Below, piece by piece: positions 36,601-46,191 of a stretch of DNA of 64,000 bases. The position numbers and the translations under genes are program-made. This stretch comes from Microvirga flocculans ATCC BAA-817 (GTDB taxonomy: Bacteria > Pseudomonadota > Alphaproteobacteria > Rhizobiales > Beijerinckiaceae). The notes beneath the pieces were generated by a model that did not search any database, was not told the DNA's origin, and was given only the letters and a program-made list of their open reading frames with translations. The stretch lies in assembly GCF_000518665.1 (NCBI RefSeq), contig NZ_JAEA01000001.1, forward strand, positions 186,001-250,000. Direction: 5' to 3'. Position 1 is the first letter of the stretch. Every line of letters starts with the position of its first letter.

Positions 36601-37401
36601 TCGTGGGGCAAGGTGCGCTCGGATGGCAATGCGGCCTCCCTCGACACCTCGACCGGCGGCTTCATCCTCGGCGCCGATGCGCAGATCGGTGACGGCCTGC
36701 GGCTCGGTCTGGCCGGCGGCTACATCTCGACCGCGTTCGATGTCGAGGCCAGGCGCTCCTCCGGCTCCAACGGGAGCGTGTTCGGGGCGCTGTACGGTTC
36801 CGGCCGGTGGGGCGATCTCTCGCTCCGTCTCGGCGCGGCCTATGCCCACCACGACATCGACCTCAGCCGCACGGTCAGTGCCCCGGGCTTGGCCGATGCC
36901 GTCAAGGCCTCCTATGACGGCGCGACCCTGCAGGCCTTCGGGGAGGTCGGCTACCGCTTTGCCCTGGCCGGTCTGGCGTTCGAGCCGTTTGCGGGCGCTT
37001 CCGTGCTGCGGCTTGACACCGACGGCTTCCAGGAGCGCGGCGGCGCGGCGGTGCTGACGGGCTTCGGCCGGACCTACGAGCTCGGCACCACGACGCTGGG
37101 GATCAGGGCCGAGGCGCAGCCGAGCCCCGAGATGCCGCTGACGGTGCGGGGCCTCCTCGGCTGGCGTCACGCCTATGGTGACGTGGAGCCTGCGGCGCTG
37201 GTGGCGTTCGCCGGGGGCGCAAGCCCGTTCAGCGTGGCAGGCGTCCCGGTCGACCGCGATGCGCTGGTGGTGGAGGCCGGGCTCGACTGGCAGGCGTCGG
37301 ACGCGATCAGCCTGGGCGTCTCGTATTCCGGCCAGATCGGCAGCCGGGCCCAGGACCATGCCCTCAAGGGCAATCTCGTCTGGAGGTTCGACACACGCTG
37401 A
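33616..37401 (+). CDS. Large autotransporter (type Va secretion)
   Basis: About 1261 residues from the ATG at 33616 (a TTG seven codons earlier is also possible; neither has a good ribosome site). Signal peptide ends near ATPAHA. The passenger, to about residue 650, is built of repeats of 45-50 residues with the theme 'GSxWTxxGxLxVGxxGxGxLTIxxGAxV', the T5SS/PEP-CTERM-associated repeat, forming a beta-helix. Then come an autotransporter-associated strand repeat (TTLTGNSGGFTGTTTIEAGTL) and, from about residue 990, a beta-barrel (LWGEGFGSWG to the end). The chain ends WRFDTR: three residues follow the usual terminal Phe. No protease motif seen; an adhesin-like role is inferred. Confidence 0.88.
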   Translation: MPASRLPNLFLASPSFSLLRSTSVIALVLATPAHADSVFWNGPSGGSWFVDSHWVWDGHTPGAADNAYINTAAGPLIPLGMSGFAGNLYVGTSSQGVLTVDGALTTGSALLGNSAGAEGTVTVSGGTWTNSGVLTVGSEGQGSLVVTSGGSASAGTTYLGTGVGGTGSLLVEGGSDFNAAGFLLVGYAGNGGSGGTPGGNGTLSVTDGLVTSIGAVIADGIGATGSATISGSDSDWINAGSLTVGGGGVGSLTILNGGYVSSCCVTTIGQAASSASSSIDIAGTGSFLESSGGLIVGNYGAATLTVGSGATVSSGGGVIGRHSASTATVTGSGSTWTSGDLLIGGDSSDPLGTAGNGTLNISAGGAVTSTSARLGDVADASGSATIADNGSKWTITSGNLQVGARGTGDLTIRNGAAVEAVHSIIGTNTGASGEATVTGAGSRWTSSGNLYVGNEGSGVLRIEDGAAVTSAAGYIATLSGSDSSVTVDGAGSSWTMTEAFIAGYSSGTTATVTLRDGGRISALQGTLGDLAGSTGTMTVTGAGSNWNAFVDSSVAYSGCMNVGRYGKGVLTVSDGGSVTGHRLYIGNETGSSGTVTLTGAGSEVAMASRLFIGAYGNGTLTLSRDAALRASDIVIARGAGVAGTLNIGAASGQSAQAAGAVDASAVTFGDGAGRLVFNHTDTSYVFDAPMSGAGQVLVENGVTTLTGNSGGFTGTTTIEAGTLAVNGKLGGALDVQSAGRLQGIGSVGDTTVRGTVAPGNSIGTLNVNGNVTFRPSSIYEVEIDGSGKSDRIAATGAATINGGTVQILPDQGVRFRADHAYAILTAQSGVSGRFGGILSSDFAFITPTLGYGADAVTLTMVRKTGPRAPLAFRTAAASGNQYRTADAVEALGADNLLYDTVLGASVAGARQAFDALSGEAHASAAKVAYEDSRKVREAVLARLREPLGGPALPLLAQGPYGAAFAADRPGKAPLPAALAPVPAPLRHALWGEGFGSWGKVRSDGNAASLDTSTGGFILGADAQIGDGLRLGLAGGYISTAFDVEARRSSGSNGSVFGALYGSGRWGDLSLRLGAAYAHHDIDLSRTVSAPGLADAVKASYDGATLQAFGEVGYRFALAGLAFEPFAGASVLRLDTDGFQERGGAAVLTGFGRTYELGTTTLGIRAEAQPSPEMPLTVRGLLGWRHAYGDVEPAALVAFAGGASPFSVAGVPVDRDALVVEAGLDWQASDAISLGVSYSGQIGSRAQDHALKGNLVWRFDTR

Positions 37402-37450
37402 CGCGGCCCGTCAGGTCGGCGCAATGCGCCAGGAAGAAGGCAGTAAATGG

Positions 37451-37488
37451 AAGAGGCGACGCAGTCTCATCGATTGCGTCGCCTCTTT
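37451..37488 (+). terminator. Terminator after the autotransporter
   Basis: A perfect 13-bp stem (37451-37463 with 37475-37487) has an 11-nt loop and a short TTT tail. Confidence 0.65.
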
Positions 37489-37779
37489 GATGTCCGCTTC
37501 GCCGTATGTGCTTAACGGTCCACGAGTGGGCCGTGAATCAAATAGGGCAAAACGAAGTTTGGTAAATTCAGTAATTTAGCAATTACCTGGATTCATAAGG
37601 CCATAATCCTATTCTAGCGCAAAATCAGTCAGTCATTTGTGCTGCTAGAGGAACTGACCTGCATGTCCCGACTGCTGTAGACGCACTGCGCTCCTGAGGC
37701 TGCTTGGAGATTTGCTACGATGGTTATACCCGAATGGTCGAGGTCACGCGTGTGGGTATACTGTTGAAGTCAATGCCGT
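37489..37779. other. Low-GC intergenic stretch
   Basis: No gene found. Lower in GC than its surroundings (TTTAGCAATTACCTGG and similar). TATACCC at 37725-37731 and GGGTATA at 37754-37760 form an inverted pair. Probably degraded DNA around the pseudogene that follows. Confidence 0.4.
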
Positions 37780-38143
37780 AATGCGGATTTGGGAGGTCCA
37801 GGCAAAGCGTAAACCAGCCCATATCGCTACGATATCGAAGGCGTACCGCAACCGGCTCGCACTGCTGACGCAGTTTTTGACGGATCGGCTCGGTTCGCGG
37901 CTGCACCTCTCGACACCGGAGGGCAGCTTGAAATTGGTCGTCGGGATCCCCGAGCTGGCAGATGACGGACCTCTACGCGAAAGCCTCATTGCCAGCGGTT
38001 TCGCGATGTCGTTGCTTTCGGACTATTTCATCAGCCCACCTTAACAGGGCCTGGTTGTCGGCTCCGGCTCCGCGAAGGAGCGCGATGCCCGCAAGTTTGC
38101 CGATGCTTTGAAACGGCAACTGGATGGACCTGTTCGGGGCTGA
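37780..38143 (+). pseudogene. MocR/PdxR-type regulator, C-terminal remnant with in-frame stop
   Basis: The frame reads KPAHIATISKAYRNRLALL, later GSLKLVVGIPELADDGPLRES and LLSDYFISPP, then TAA at 38042-38044, and continues in the same frame with QGLVVGSGSAKERDARKFADALKRQ to TGA at 38141-38143. This is the end of the aminotransferase-like domain of MocR-family (GntR/AAT) regulators, where 'LSDYYL...QGLVLGF' is continuous. The HTH domain and most of the PLP domain, including the PLP lysine, are absent. A dead fragment rather than a short gene is the best reading. Confidence 0.7.
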
Positions 38144-38261
38144 GCCGCAACAGGTCCTTTCGATCGGTTGGCAACTGGTTCTGTACAGGGGCCATTTCCG
38201 GTGCAGGAGACTGGACCCATTATTTTGGTGAATGCGGGTGCAGTAGGTATGGAGCGCAGTA

Positions 38262-39371
38262 ATGTCGATTGTCGAGTCAATAATGAACGGGCCCGCGCCC
38301 TCCCCCACGCCGCGCAATGTCTGGATCGACCGGTTGCGTGCAGGCCTAACCGTGCTCGTCATCACTCATCATGCTACTATCACCTACGGCGCCAGCGGCA
38401 GCTGGTTCTTCAAGGCAACCGAGGCAATCAGTGTTCCCTTGACCTTTATGGCCGCAGTCAATCAGGCCTTCTTCATGGGGCTGTTCTTTATGGTCTCGGG
38501 CTATCTCGCGCCAGCATCACTAGACCGCAAGGGGACCGTTGGCTTCCTCACTGACCGTGCGATCCGTCTGGGTCTTCCGGTGCTTGTGTTCGGCTTCTTA
38601 TTGGGGCCTATGACCATCGCTGCGGCGACCGCACCGTTGCACGCCATCCCGGCCGAGACAGCATCGCGGATCCTGCGCGGCGTCTTCGTCCTCGGGCCGA
38701 TGTGGTTCCCGGCGGCGCTGCTGTTCTTCTCCGTCGTCTTGGGGTTCTGGCCACCGCGTGACAGAGCGGATCAGCCCGTGCCACCCTTTGGCTTGTGGCT
38801 GACGCTTGCCTTGTTGACTGGAAGTGCTGCGCTCCTGATCCGGCAGATCATTCCAGTGGGCACATCCGTCCTCGGTTTCCAGATCGGCTATTTCGCCTCC
38901 TACATTGTGCTGTTCGCCGTCGGCGTGCGGGCGGGCCGCGCGGGCTGGTTGAGTCGGCTGCCGCTTCCCGCCCTGCAGCGTGCAATGCTCGCTGGTCTGG
39001 TCACCCTGCCGCTTCTGCCCGCCGTTCTGCTCACCACGAATGACGTGCAGTTTGAGACGGGCTTCTCACTCGCCGCGATCACATATGCTCTTTGGGAGCC
39101 ATTGATTGCCCTCAGCGCTATTCCCTCGCTGATTGTCTGGAGCCAGCGATGCGGCGACCGTGCACGGCCATTTTGGGCTTGGGCCGCAGCCAACAGCTAC
39201 GGGGCTTTCATTCTGCACGCCCCGCTCCTCGTCGCAATGAGCCGGGGACTGGAGGCCCTCAACACGCCGCACGGCATCGCCCTACCGCTGTCAGTAATTG
39301 GAACGGTATTGTTTGCCTTCGGTCTGACCGCAGTGCTGCGACGGTCAGCGCTGGTCCGGCGCGTTGTCTGA
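38262..39371 (+). CDS. Acyltransferase-3 family membrane protein
   Basis: A 369-residue protein with about ten membrane helices of the acyltransferase-3 (OafA/OpgC) superfamily. It opens with VWIDRLRAGLTVLVITHHATITYG, carrying the family's R-x10-H pattern with His in the first helix. Such proteins transfer acetyl or succinyl groups to surface glycans or glucans, or to secondary metabolites. GGAGCG lies just before the ATG. It stands between a pseudogene and an insertion sequence, so recent arrival is possible. Substrate unknown. Confidence 0.8.
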   Translation: MSIVESIMNGPAPSPTPRNVWIDRLRAGLTVLVITHHATITYGASGSWFFKATEAISVPLTFMAAVNQAFFMGLFFMVSGYLAPASLDRKGTVGFLTDRAIRLGLPVLVFGFLLGPMTIAAATAPLHAIPAETASRILRGVFVLGPMWFPAALLFFSVVLGFWPPRDRADQPVPPFGLWLTLALLTGSAALLIRQIIPVGTSVLGFQIGYFASYIVLFAVGVRAGRAGWLSRLPLPALQRAMLAGLVTLPLLPAVLLTTNDVQFETGFSLAAITYALWEPLIALSAIPSLIVWSQRCGDRARPFWAWAAANSYGAFILHAPLLVAMSRGLEALNTPHGIALPLSVIGTVLFAFGLTAVLRRSALVRRVV

Positions 39372-39419
39372 CTCCGCCTCGCGCCGTCCTTCGGTCGCAG
39401 GATTCATCATACTCTCCTA

Positions 39420-40293
39420 GGCTATGTAGACGGATTGGGTCGAGCATTGGCTGAGTGGATTCCCAAATCAGGCGGGCGATGATTCATGGCAGATCGGCTT
39501 CAGGAGGCTCGACCATGCTGACGGGAATGACGGAGGAAGACTGGGCGACGGTGCTGCGGGTGTTTGCGGCTTCGTGCTCCCGGCGTGGCGCCAAGGGCCG
39601 CAACGACCGCCGCTTCCTGGAGGCGCTGCACTCCTTCACGGTCCACAACATCACCTGGCGAGCCCTGCCCGAGTGTTTCGGCAATTGGAACTCAGTCTGG
39701 AAACGCTTTTGGCGCTTGAGCCGGGCGGGCGTGTTCGAAGCCTTCTTCGAGGTCTTGGCGGCTCTGAGCAAGACCGCTCACCTGATGAAGATGTTCGACA
39801 CAACCATCGTACGCGCCCATGTCTCGGCGGCTGGGGCAAAAGGGGGCAGAGCCGGCAGGCGCTGGGCCGCTCCCGGGGTGGGTTCTCGACCAAGATCCAC
39901 CTTAAAACCGACTGGAATGGCGACCCGCTGGGCTTTCACCTGACCGGAAGCGAGGTCAGCGACAGCTCACACTTTGAGACGCTGCTCGACGTCGGGCCGG
40001 ACATCACGCCCCGCGCTGCGGTAGGCGACAAGGACTATGATGCAAAAGCCAACCGACAGGCCGCCCGATCCCGCGGCATCTGCCCGACCATTCCGTACCG
40101 CACAACGACCAAAGAGAAGCCGAAGTTCTTTCCCAAGGCGCTCTACCGCGCACGGGCACGCATCGAGCAAACCATAGGCAAGCTCAAGCGGTTCAAGCGC
40201 GTTGCTTTACCTCGTGAGGAGACGGACGAGAACTACGGCTCCTTCGTCGCGCTTGCTCCGAGCTTCATCCTGATCAAACCCGTCCACACGACC
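39420..40293 (+). mobile_element. IS5-family, IS427-group insertion sequence (874 bp)
   Basis: Both ends can be read. The left end starts GGCTATGTAGACGG at 39420; the right end, read inward, starts GGTCGTGTGGACGG at 40293. The two 22-bp ends agree at 15 positions. Each end is flanked by TA (39418-39419 and 40294-40295), and both junctions recreate CTAG, the target favoured by IS427-type elements. The single transposase is spread over two frames. The element lies 3' of gyrB, in the gap between gyrB and the acyltransferase gene, and disrupts no visible gene. Confidence 0.82.
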
Positions 40294-40296
40294 TAG
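39515..40296 (+). CDS. IS427-group transposase made by -1 frameshift
   Basis: The first frame starts at 39515 behind AGGAGG and carries the N-terminal DUF4096-like part and the first catalytic Asp (FDTTIVRAHVSA). At A4G5 (39838-39846) the frame must shift by -1 to continue as GRSRGGFSTKIHLKTD, GDKDYDAK (second Asp) and RARARIEQTIGKLKRFKR (Glu), the DDE triad of IS5 transposases. The final TAG at 40294-40296 uses the TA of the target duplication. This two-frame layout is normal for the group, so the gene is called functional rather than broken. Domain names are from memory of the family. Confidence 0.8.
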
Positions 40297-40406
40297 TATC
40301 AGCGCTCTATCGAACCCAACAATGTTCGTTGGCATGAATAAACTCGCGATATGGCTCAACCACTTCGCCTATCGCACCAGCTCTTGAGGGGCGCACCTGT
40401 CAACGG

Positions 40407-40439
40407 AAAAGGGCCCACAGGGGATGAACTGTGAGCCCT
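40407..40439 (-). terminator. Terminator of gyrB
   Basis: On the minus strand an 11-bp stem (40439-40429 with 40420-40410, one G-T pair) is followed by TTTT. It lies 86 bases after the gyrB stop. Confidence 0.7.
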
Positions 40440-40477
40440 GAAAATACAAAAGTCGGTCTAATTGCCTGTCGAATGGA

Positions 40478-40512
40478 GTCTATATGCCTGTTTTTAGGGT
40501 CTATATGCTTGT
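40478..40512. repeat. Two 14-bp direct repeats downstream of gyrB
   Basis: GTCTATATGCCTGT at 40478-40491 and GTCTATATGCTTGT at 40499-40512 differ at one base and are spaced by exactly 21 bases, two helical turns. They sit between the gyrB stop codon and its terminator. Confidence 0.6.
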
Positions 40513-40524
40513 CGGGACATGCGG

Positions 40525-43020
<2,496 letters not shown>

Positions 43021-43049
43021 TTAGTGACGATTGGTTGAAATTTCACCCC

Positions 43050-43065
43050 CGCGCGCATACGCGCG
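43050..43065. promoter_or_regulatory. GC hairpin in the gyrB leader
   Basis: CGCGCG-CATA-CGCGCG forms a perfect alternating-GC stem with a 4-nt loop about 100 bases upstream of the gyrB start. Alternating purine-pyrimidine runs like this can respond to supercoiling; a role in gyrB control is only a guess. Confidence 0.3.
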
Positions 43066-43152
43066 CGTGATGCGGGGCGGAAAAATCCACCAGAATTTGA
43101 CAAATCGAAGCCATTCAGAGGCGGTTCTTTGCCTCAGGGTCGGAAAAGACGT

Positions 43153-43767
43153 TCAGCGCGCCGCTACGGCAGCCGCGGCGCCCGCCAGCATGGCTCCCGT
43201 GGTGCGGTTGAGGATGCGGATGGCGCGCGGCGTCGTGAAGAGCTGCCGCGCGCGGGCGGCGAGCACGATGTAGCCGCCGAAAACTACGGCCAGGACGCTC
43301 AAGGTCGCGGCCACGAGCTCCGCATAGCCCAGCACCGTGATGCGGGTGAGGTCGAGGATCGTGGGCAGGAGGGCCAGATAGAACACGATGGTCTTCGGAT
43401 TGCCCAGGGTCAGGGCTAGGCCGCCGAGCATCAGCTTGGCCGGGTGTTCCGCACCGGAATCGGCCTTCACGTCCCGGGCGAGGGCCGGAGCGGTCCAGAT
43501 CTTGTAGGCGATGTAGAGCAGGTAGGCCGCGCCGGCATACTTGATGACCAGGAAGACCTCGTGGAAGGCCTGCGCCAGGGCCGCAAGCCCGAGAACGGCG
43601 AAGGTCAGCCACACCACGTCCCCCAGGGCCACCCCGATGCTGAAGGCCACCGCGCCCTTCGGGCCGCGCCCCAGCACCCGCGCCACGATGGCGGCAATGC
43701 CCGGTCCCGGCGAGGCGGCGGCGATGAAGAGGGCGGAGGAGAAGAGCAGAAGTCCTGCGAGATCCAT
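43153..43767 (-). CDS. LysE/RhtB-family exporter
   Basis: A 204-residue membrane protein with six predicted helices and the LysE N-terminal signature (LFIAAASPGPGIAAIVARVLGRGPKGA) plus GNPKTIVFYLALLP. The family exports amino acids or related compounds. The ATG at 43767 gives the usual family N-terminus; a GTG/ATG further upstream would add 14 atypical residues. It lies between gyrB and the CPBP gene on the same strand. Confidence 0.85.
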   Translation of the reverse strand: MDLAGLLLFSSALFIAAASPGPGIAAIVARVLGRGPKGAVAFSIGVALGDVVWLTFAVLGLAALAQAFHEVFLVIKYAGAAYLLYIAYKIWTAPALARDVKADSGAEHPAKLMLGGLALTLGNPKTIVFYLALLPTILDLTRITVLGYAELVAATLSVLAVVFGGYIVLAARARQLFTTPRAIRILNRTTGAMLAGAAAAVAAR

Positions 43768-43913
43768 GGGTCCGGTACCGGAAGGGGCGACGAGGCGATG
43801 ACCCACCATAGATCGCTGCGGCCACCGGCGCCATCAAGGAGTTGTGATGGTTTTCATCACCGGCGCCGCTCCCCGGAGAATATCGAAGATCCGCGCACCG
43901 CCAGGCCGGGCTC

Positions 43914-44711
43914 TCACCCGGCGACGGCTTGCCCGAGCCATGCGAGCAGGGGCGTCGCGATCCAGAAGGTCGCGTGGCTTGCGGCATGGGCAAGCATGGC
44001 GTGCTCCAGGCTGCGCGAGGCATAGAGCCAGCCGAAGAGCAGCCCCGCGACCGTGTTGAGCCCGAGTGTCCTGGCGATCAGGATCTGATTGTCCATCTGC
44101 CCCATGCCGGCGACCGCCCCGAGATGGCCCGCCGCGAAGCCTATGGCTGCGATCACGATGGCAATCCAGACCACGATAGGCCGCGCCCGGCCCCGGGTGA
44201 GGCGCAGGCCCGCCCAGACCAGGAGCGTCATCAGCCCGAAGCGGAGCATCAGCTCCTCGGTGATGCCCCCGTAGAGAAGGCCGAGAAAACGCCCCTCGAG
44301 CGTGACCTCGTCCAGCCGGGGAACGACCGCGAAGGCTTCCGGGAAGATCCGGCGCAGGACGAGATCGGCCGCCGCCACCATGGAGGCGACGGCGAAGGCG
44401 AGGAGGAGCGTCGATCGCCAGCCGCCCGTGGCCGGTCCGGACGCTTGCCCGCGCAGGCGCCGCAGGATCAGGCAGGTCAGGCCGGCCTTCTCCGCCAGGG
44501 CGACGCCGAGGGCGACGGCGGCGAACAGGAGGAGGGCAGGCTGCCCGAGGAGCAGAAGGGCGAATTCCGTCCGCGACAGCGCGGGCGCGCCCGGGAGACG
44601 GCTCGCCTGCTCGATGGTGGCCTCCATGAGAGGCACGAGCGACAGCACGCCGAGCAGTCCCAGGCCATAGAGAGCGAGGAAGGGTTTCAGGACGCGGGTC
44701 GTGAAGGTCAT
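43914..44711 (-). CDS. CPBP-family intramembrane protease-like protein
   Basis: A 265-residue membrane protein with about seven helices. Motif 1 of the CPBP (Rce1/Abi) family is present as EELMLRFGL, motif 2 as GFAAGHLG, and motif 3 as ASRSLEHAMLAHAASH. The Glu-Glu, Arg and His residues support metalloprotease activity, though many bacterial members have no known substrate. Its start lies 4 bases after the recF stop, so it is probably translated with recF. Its place inside the dnaA-dnaN-recF-gyrB block is unusual. Confidence 0.8.
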   Translation of the reverse strand: MTFTTRVLKPFLALYGLGLLGVLSLVPLMEATIEQASRLPGAPALSRTEFALLLLGQPALLLFAAVALGVALAEKAGLTCLILRRLRGQASGPATGGWRSTLLLAFAVASMVAAADLVLRRIFPEAFAVVPRLDEVTLEGRFLGLLYGGITEELMLRFGLMTLLVWAGLRLTRGRARPIVVWIAIVIAAIGFAAGHLGAVAGMGQMDNQILIARTLGLNTVAGLLFGWLYASRSLEHAMLAHAASHATFWIATPLLAWLGQAVAG

Positions 44712-44715
44712 GGCA

Positions 44716-45867
44716 TCAAAGCGGTTCGATCGTGCCGGGCGACACCTGCAGCAGGTCGGCGCGGCCCTGGAGTTCGGCAAAGAGGCCCGGGTCCGCTCCC
44801 GTCATCCAGACCTGTCCGCCCAGGGCTTCGAGGGTGTCGTAAAGGCCGGCGCGGCGGCGGGGGTCGAGATGGGCCGCCACCTCGTCGAGGAGCACGAAGG
44901 GGGCGATGCCGCTCATGCTGGCCACGAGCCGCGCATGGGCGAGCACGAGGCCGATGAGCAGCGCCTTCTGCTCGCCGGTGGAAGCCAGGTTGGCCTGAAT
45001 GTCCTTCGGCCCATGGCGCACGAGCAGGTCGGATGCCTGCGGGCCCACGAGGGTGCGCCCAGCGGCGCGGTCGCGGTGGCGGTAGTCGCGCAAGATGGCG
45101 CGGTAGCGATCCTCGGCATCCACCGCGGGCAGGGTGGCGACGAGGGTGTCGAGCTCGCCTTCCAGGCCCATCGTGGCGAAGGGGAAGGGCGAATCATCCT
45201 CGCGGGTTTCGAGGATGAGCGCCGCGAGACGCTCCACGGTTTCGCGGCGCGCGGCGGCGACGGCGATGGCGAGTTCCGCCACCTCGCGTTCCAGCGCATC
45301 GAGCCAGAGGCGGTCGTCGGGATTGTCCTCCAGCACGCGGTTGCGCGAGCGCAGCGCCCGCTCCAGCGCGTTGACCCGCGCGCCGTGATCCGCATCGACC
45401 GCGAGCACGAGCCGGTCGAGAAAGCGACGGCGGTCGCCGGCGGGCCCCCGAAAGAGCGCGTCGAGATCCGGCGTGAGCCAGACGACGCGCAGATATTCGG
45501 CGAAGGCCGTGGGCGAGGAGGCGGGCATGCCGTCGATGCGGCAGATGCGCGAGGCGCGGGAGCCTTCGCCCGGCTGGTCGAGCCCCGTGCCGAGACGGTG
45601 CTCGCCGTAGGGCGCGTCCAGGGTGAGGGAAACGGCGAAGGACCCGGGGCCGCCCTGGCGCGCCATCTCGCCGAGCTCCGCACGCCGCAGGCCCCGTCCT
45701 GGCATGAAGAGGGAAATGGCCTCCAGCACGTTGGTCTTGCCTGCTCCGTTCTCGCCCACCAGCGCCACGAGCGGGCGCGAAACGGCCAGGTCCAGGTTCG
45801 CGTAGGTGCGGAAGTCCTGGAGGATCAGGCGGACGATTCGGGAGGCGGCGGCCGGGGAGGATGACAT
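44716..45867 (-). CDS. recF: DNA replication and repair protein RecF
   Basis: A 383-residue SMC-like ATPase that helps load RecA at gaps through RecO and RecR. Walker A is GENGAGKTN; the signature region is LASTGEQKALLIGLVLAHARL and Walker B PFVLLDEVAAHLD. The length is normal for alphaproteobacteria. It lies downstream of dnaN, separated by a repeat-filled gap of 324 bases, so it may have its own promoter. Confidence 0.95.
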   Translation of the reverse strand: MSSSPAAASRIVRLILQDFRTYANLDLAVSRPLVALVGENGAGKTNVLEAISLFMPGRGLRRAELGEMARQGGPGSFAVSLTLDAPYGEHRLGTGLDQPGEGSRASRICRIDGMPASSPTAFAEYLRVVWLTPDLDALFRGPAGDRRRFLDRLVLAVDADHGARVNALERALRSRNRVLEDNPDDRLWLDALEREVAELAIAVAAARRETVERLAALILETREDDSPFPFATMGLEGELDTLVATLPAVDAEDRYRAILRDYRHRDRAAGRTLVGPQASDLLVRHGPKDIQANLASTGEQKALLIGLVLAHARLVASMSGIAPFVLLDEVAAHLDPRRRAGLYDTLEALGGQVWMTGADPGLFAELQGRADLLQVSPGTIEPL

Positions 45868-45936
45868 GCGCCCCCTTCTTTCAGGAGAGGGCGCGAAAGA
45901 TCAAGCGTTGGCGATGTCGCCCAGGCCTATTTGGTC

Positions 45937-45964
45937 ATCCCGGACGGCGTAGCCGATCCGGGAT
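45937..45964. repeat. REP-like palindrome A
   Basis: ATCCCGGA at 45937-45944 pairs with TCCGGGAT at 45957-45964 around a 12-base centre. Sequences of the form GTCATCCCGGACG...ATCCGGGAT are common intergenic repeats in this order. Confidence 0.55.
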
Positions 45965-45995
45965 CGCGAGACGGGAGAGCGCCTGCACCTCCACC

Positions 45996-46114
45996 GTCAT
46001 TCCCGCGCAGGCGGGAATCCATAAACACCGTGAGAGCAGAATAAAGCGAGCGGGATTAGCTGCAATTTTCCTCGGACTGTCGTGGTTATGGATCCCCGCT
46101 TTCGCGGGGATGAC
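45996..46114. repeat. REPIN/MITE-like element, 119 bp
   Basis: Two 33-bp arms (45996-46028 and 46082-46114) are inverted copies with about four mismatches. Each arm is itself a hairpin of the widespread GTCATTCCCGCG...CGGGAATCCA type. A core of about 53 bases separates them. The layout is that of paired REP sequences mobilised by a RAYT transposase elsewhere in the genome; no RAYT gene is in the window. Confidence 0.65.
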
Positions 46115-46147
46115 AGCGTTGGGGCTTTCCGCTCTGTCCTGACAACG

Positions 46148-46177
46148 ATCCCGGGTTCTACTGCGTAGCCCCGGGAT
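46148..46177. repeat. REP-like palindrome B
   Basis: ATCCCGGG at 46148-46155 pairs with CCCGGGAT at 46170-46177. It ends 14 bases after the dnaN stop codon and could act as its 3' stabiliser or terminator. Confidence 0.5.
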
Positions 46178-46191
46178 GGCGCTTTGAGCGA

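Noticed and set aside
39515-40296. Transposase as a frameshifted pseudogene
   Set aside because: The shift lies on a run A4G5 at the place where this IS group uses programmed frameshifting, and both frames are otherwise intact with the full DDE set and terminal repeats.
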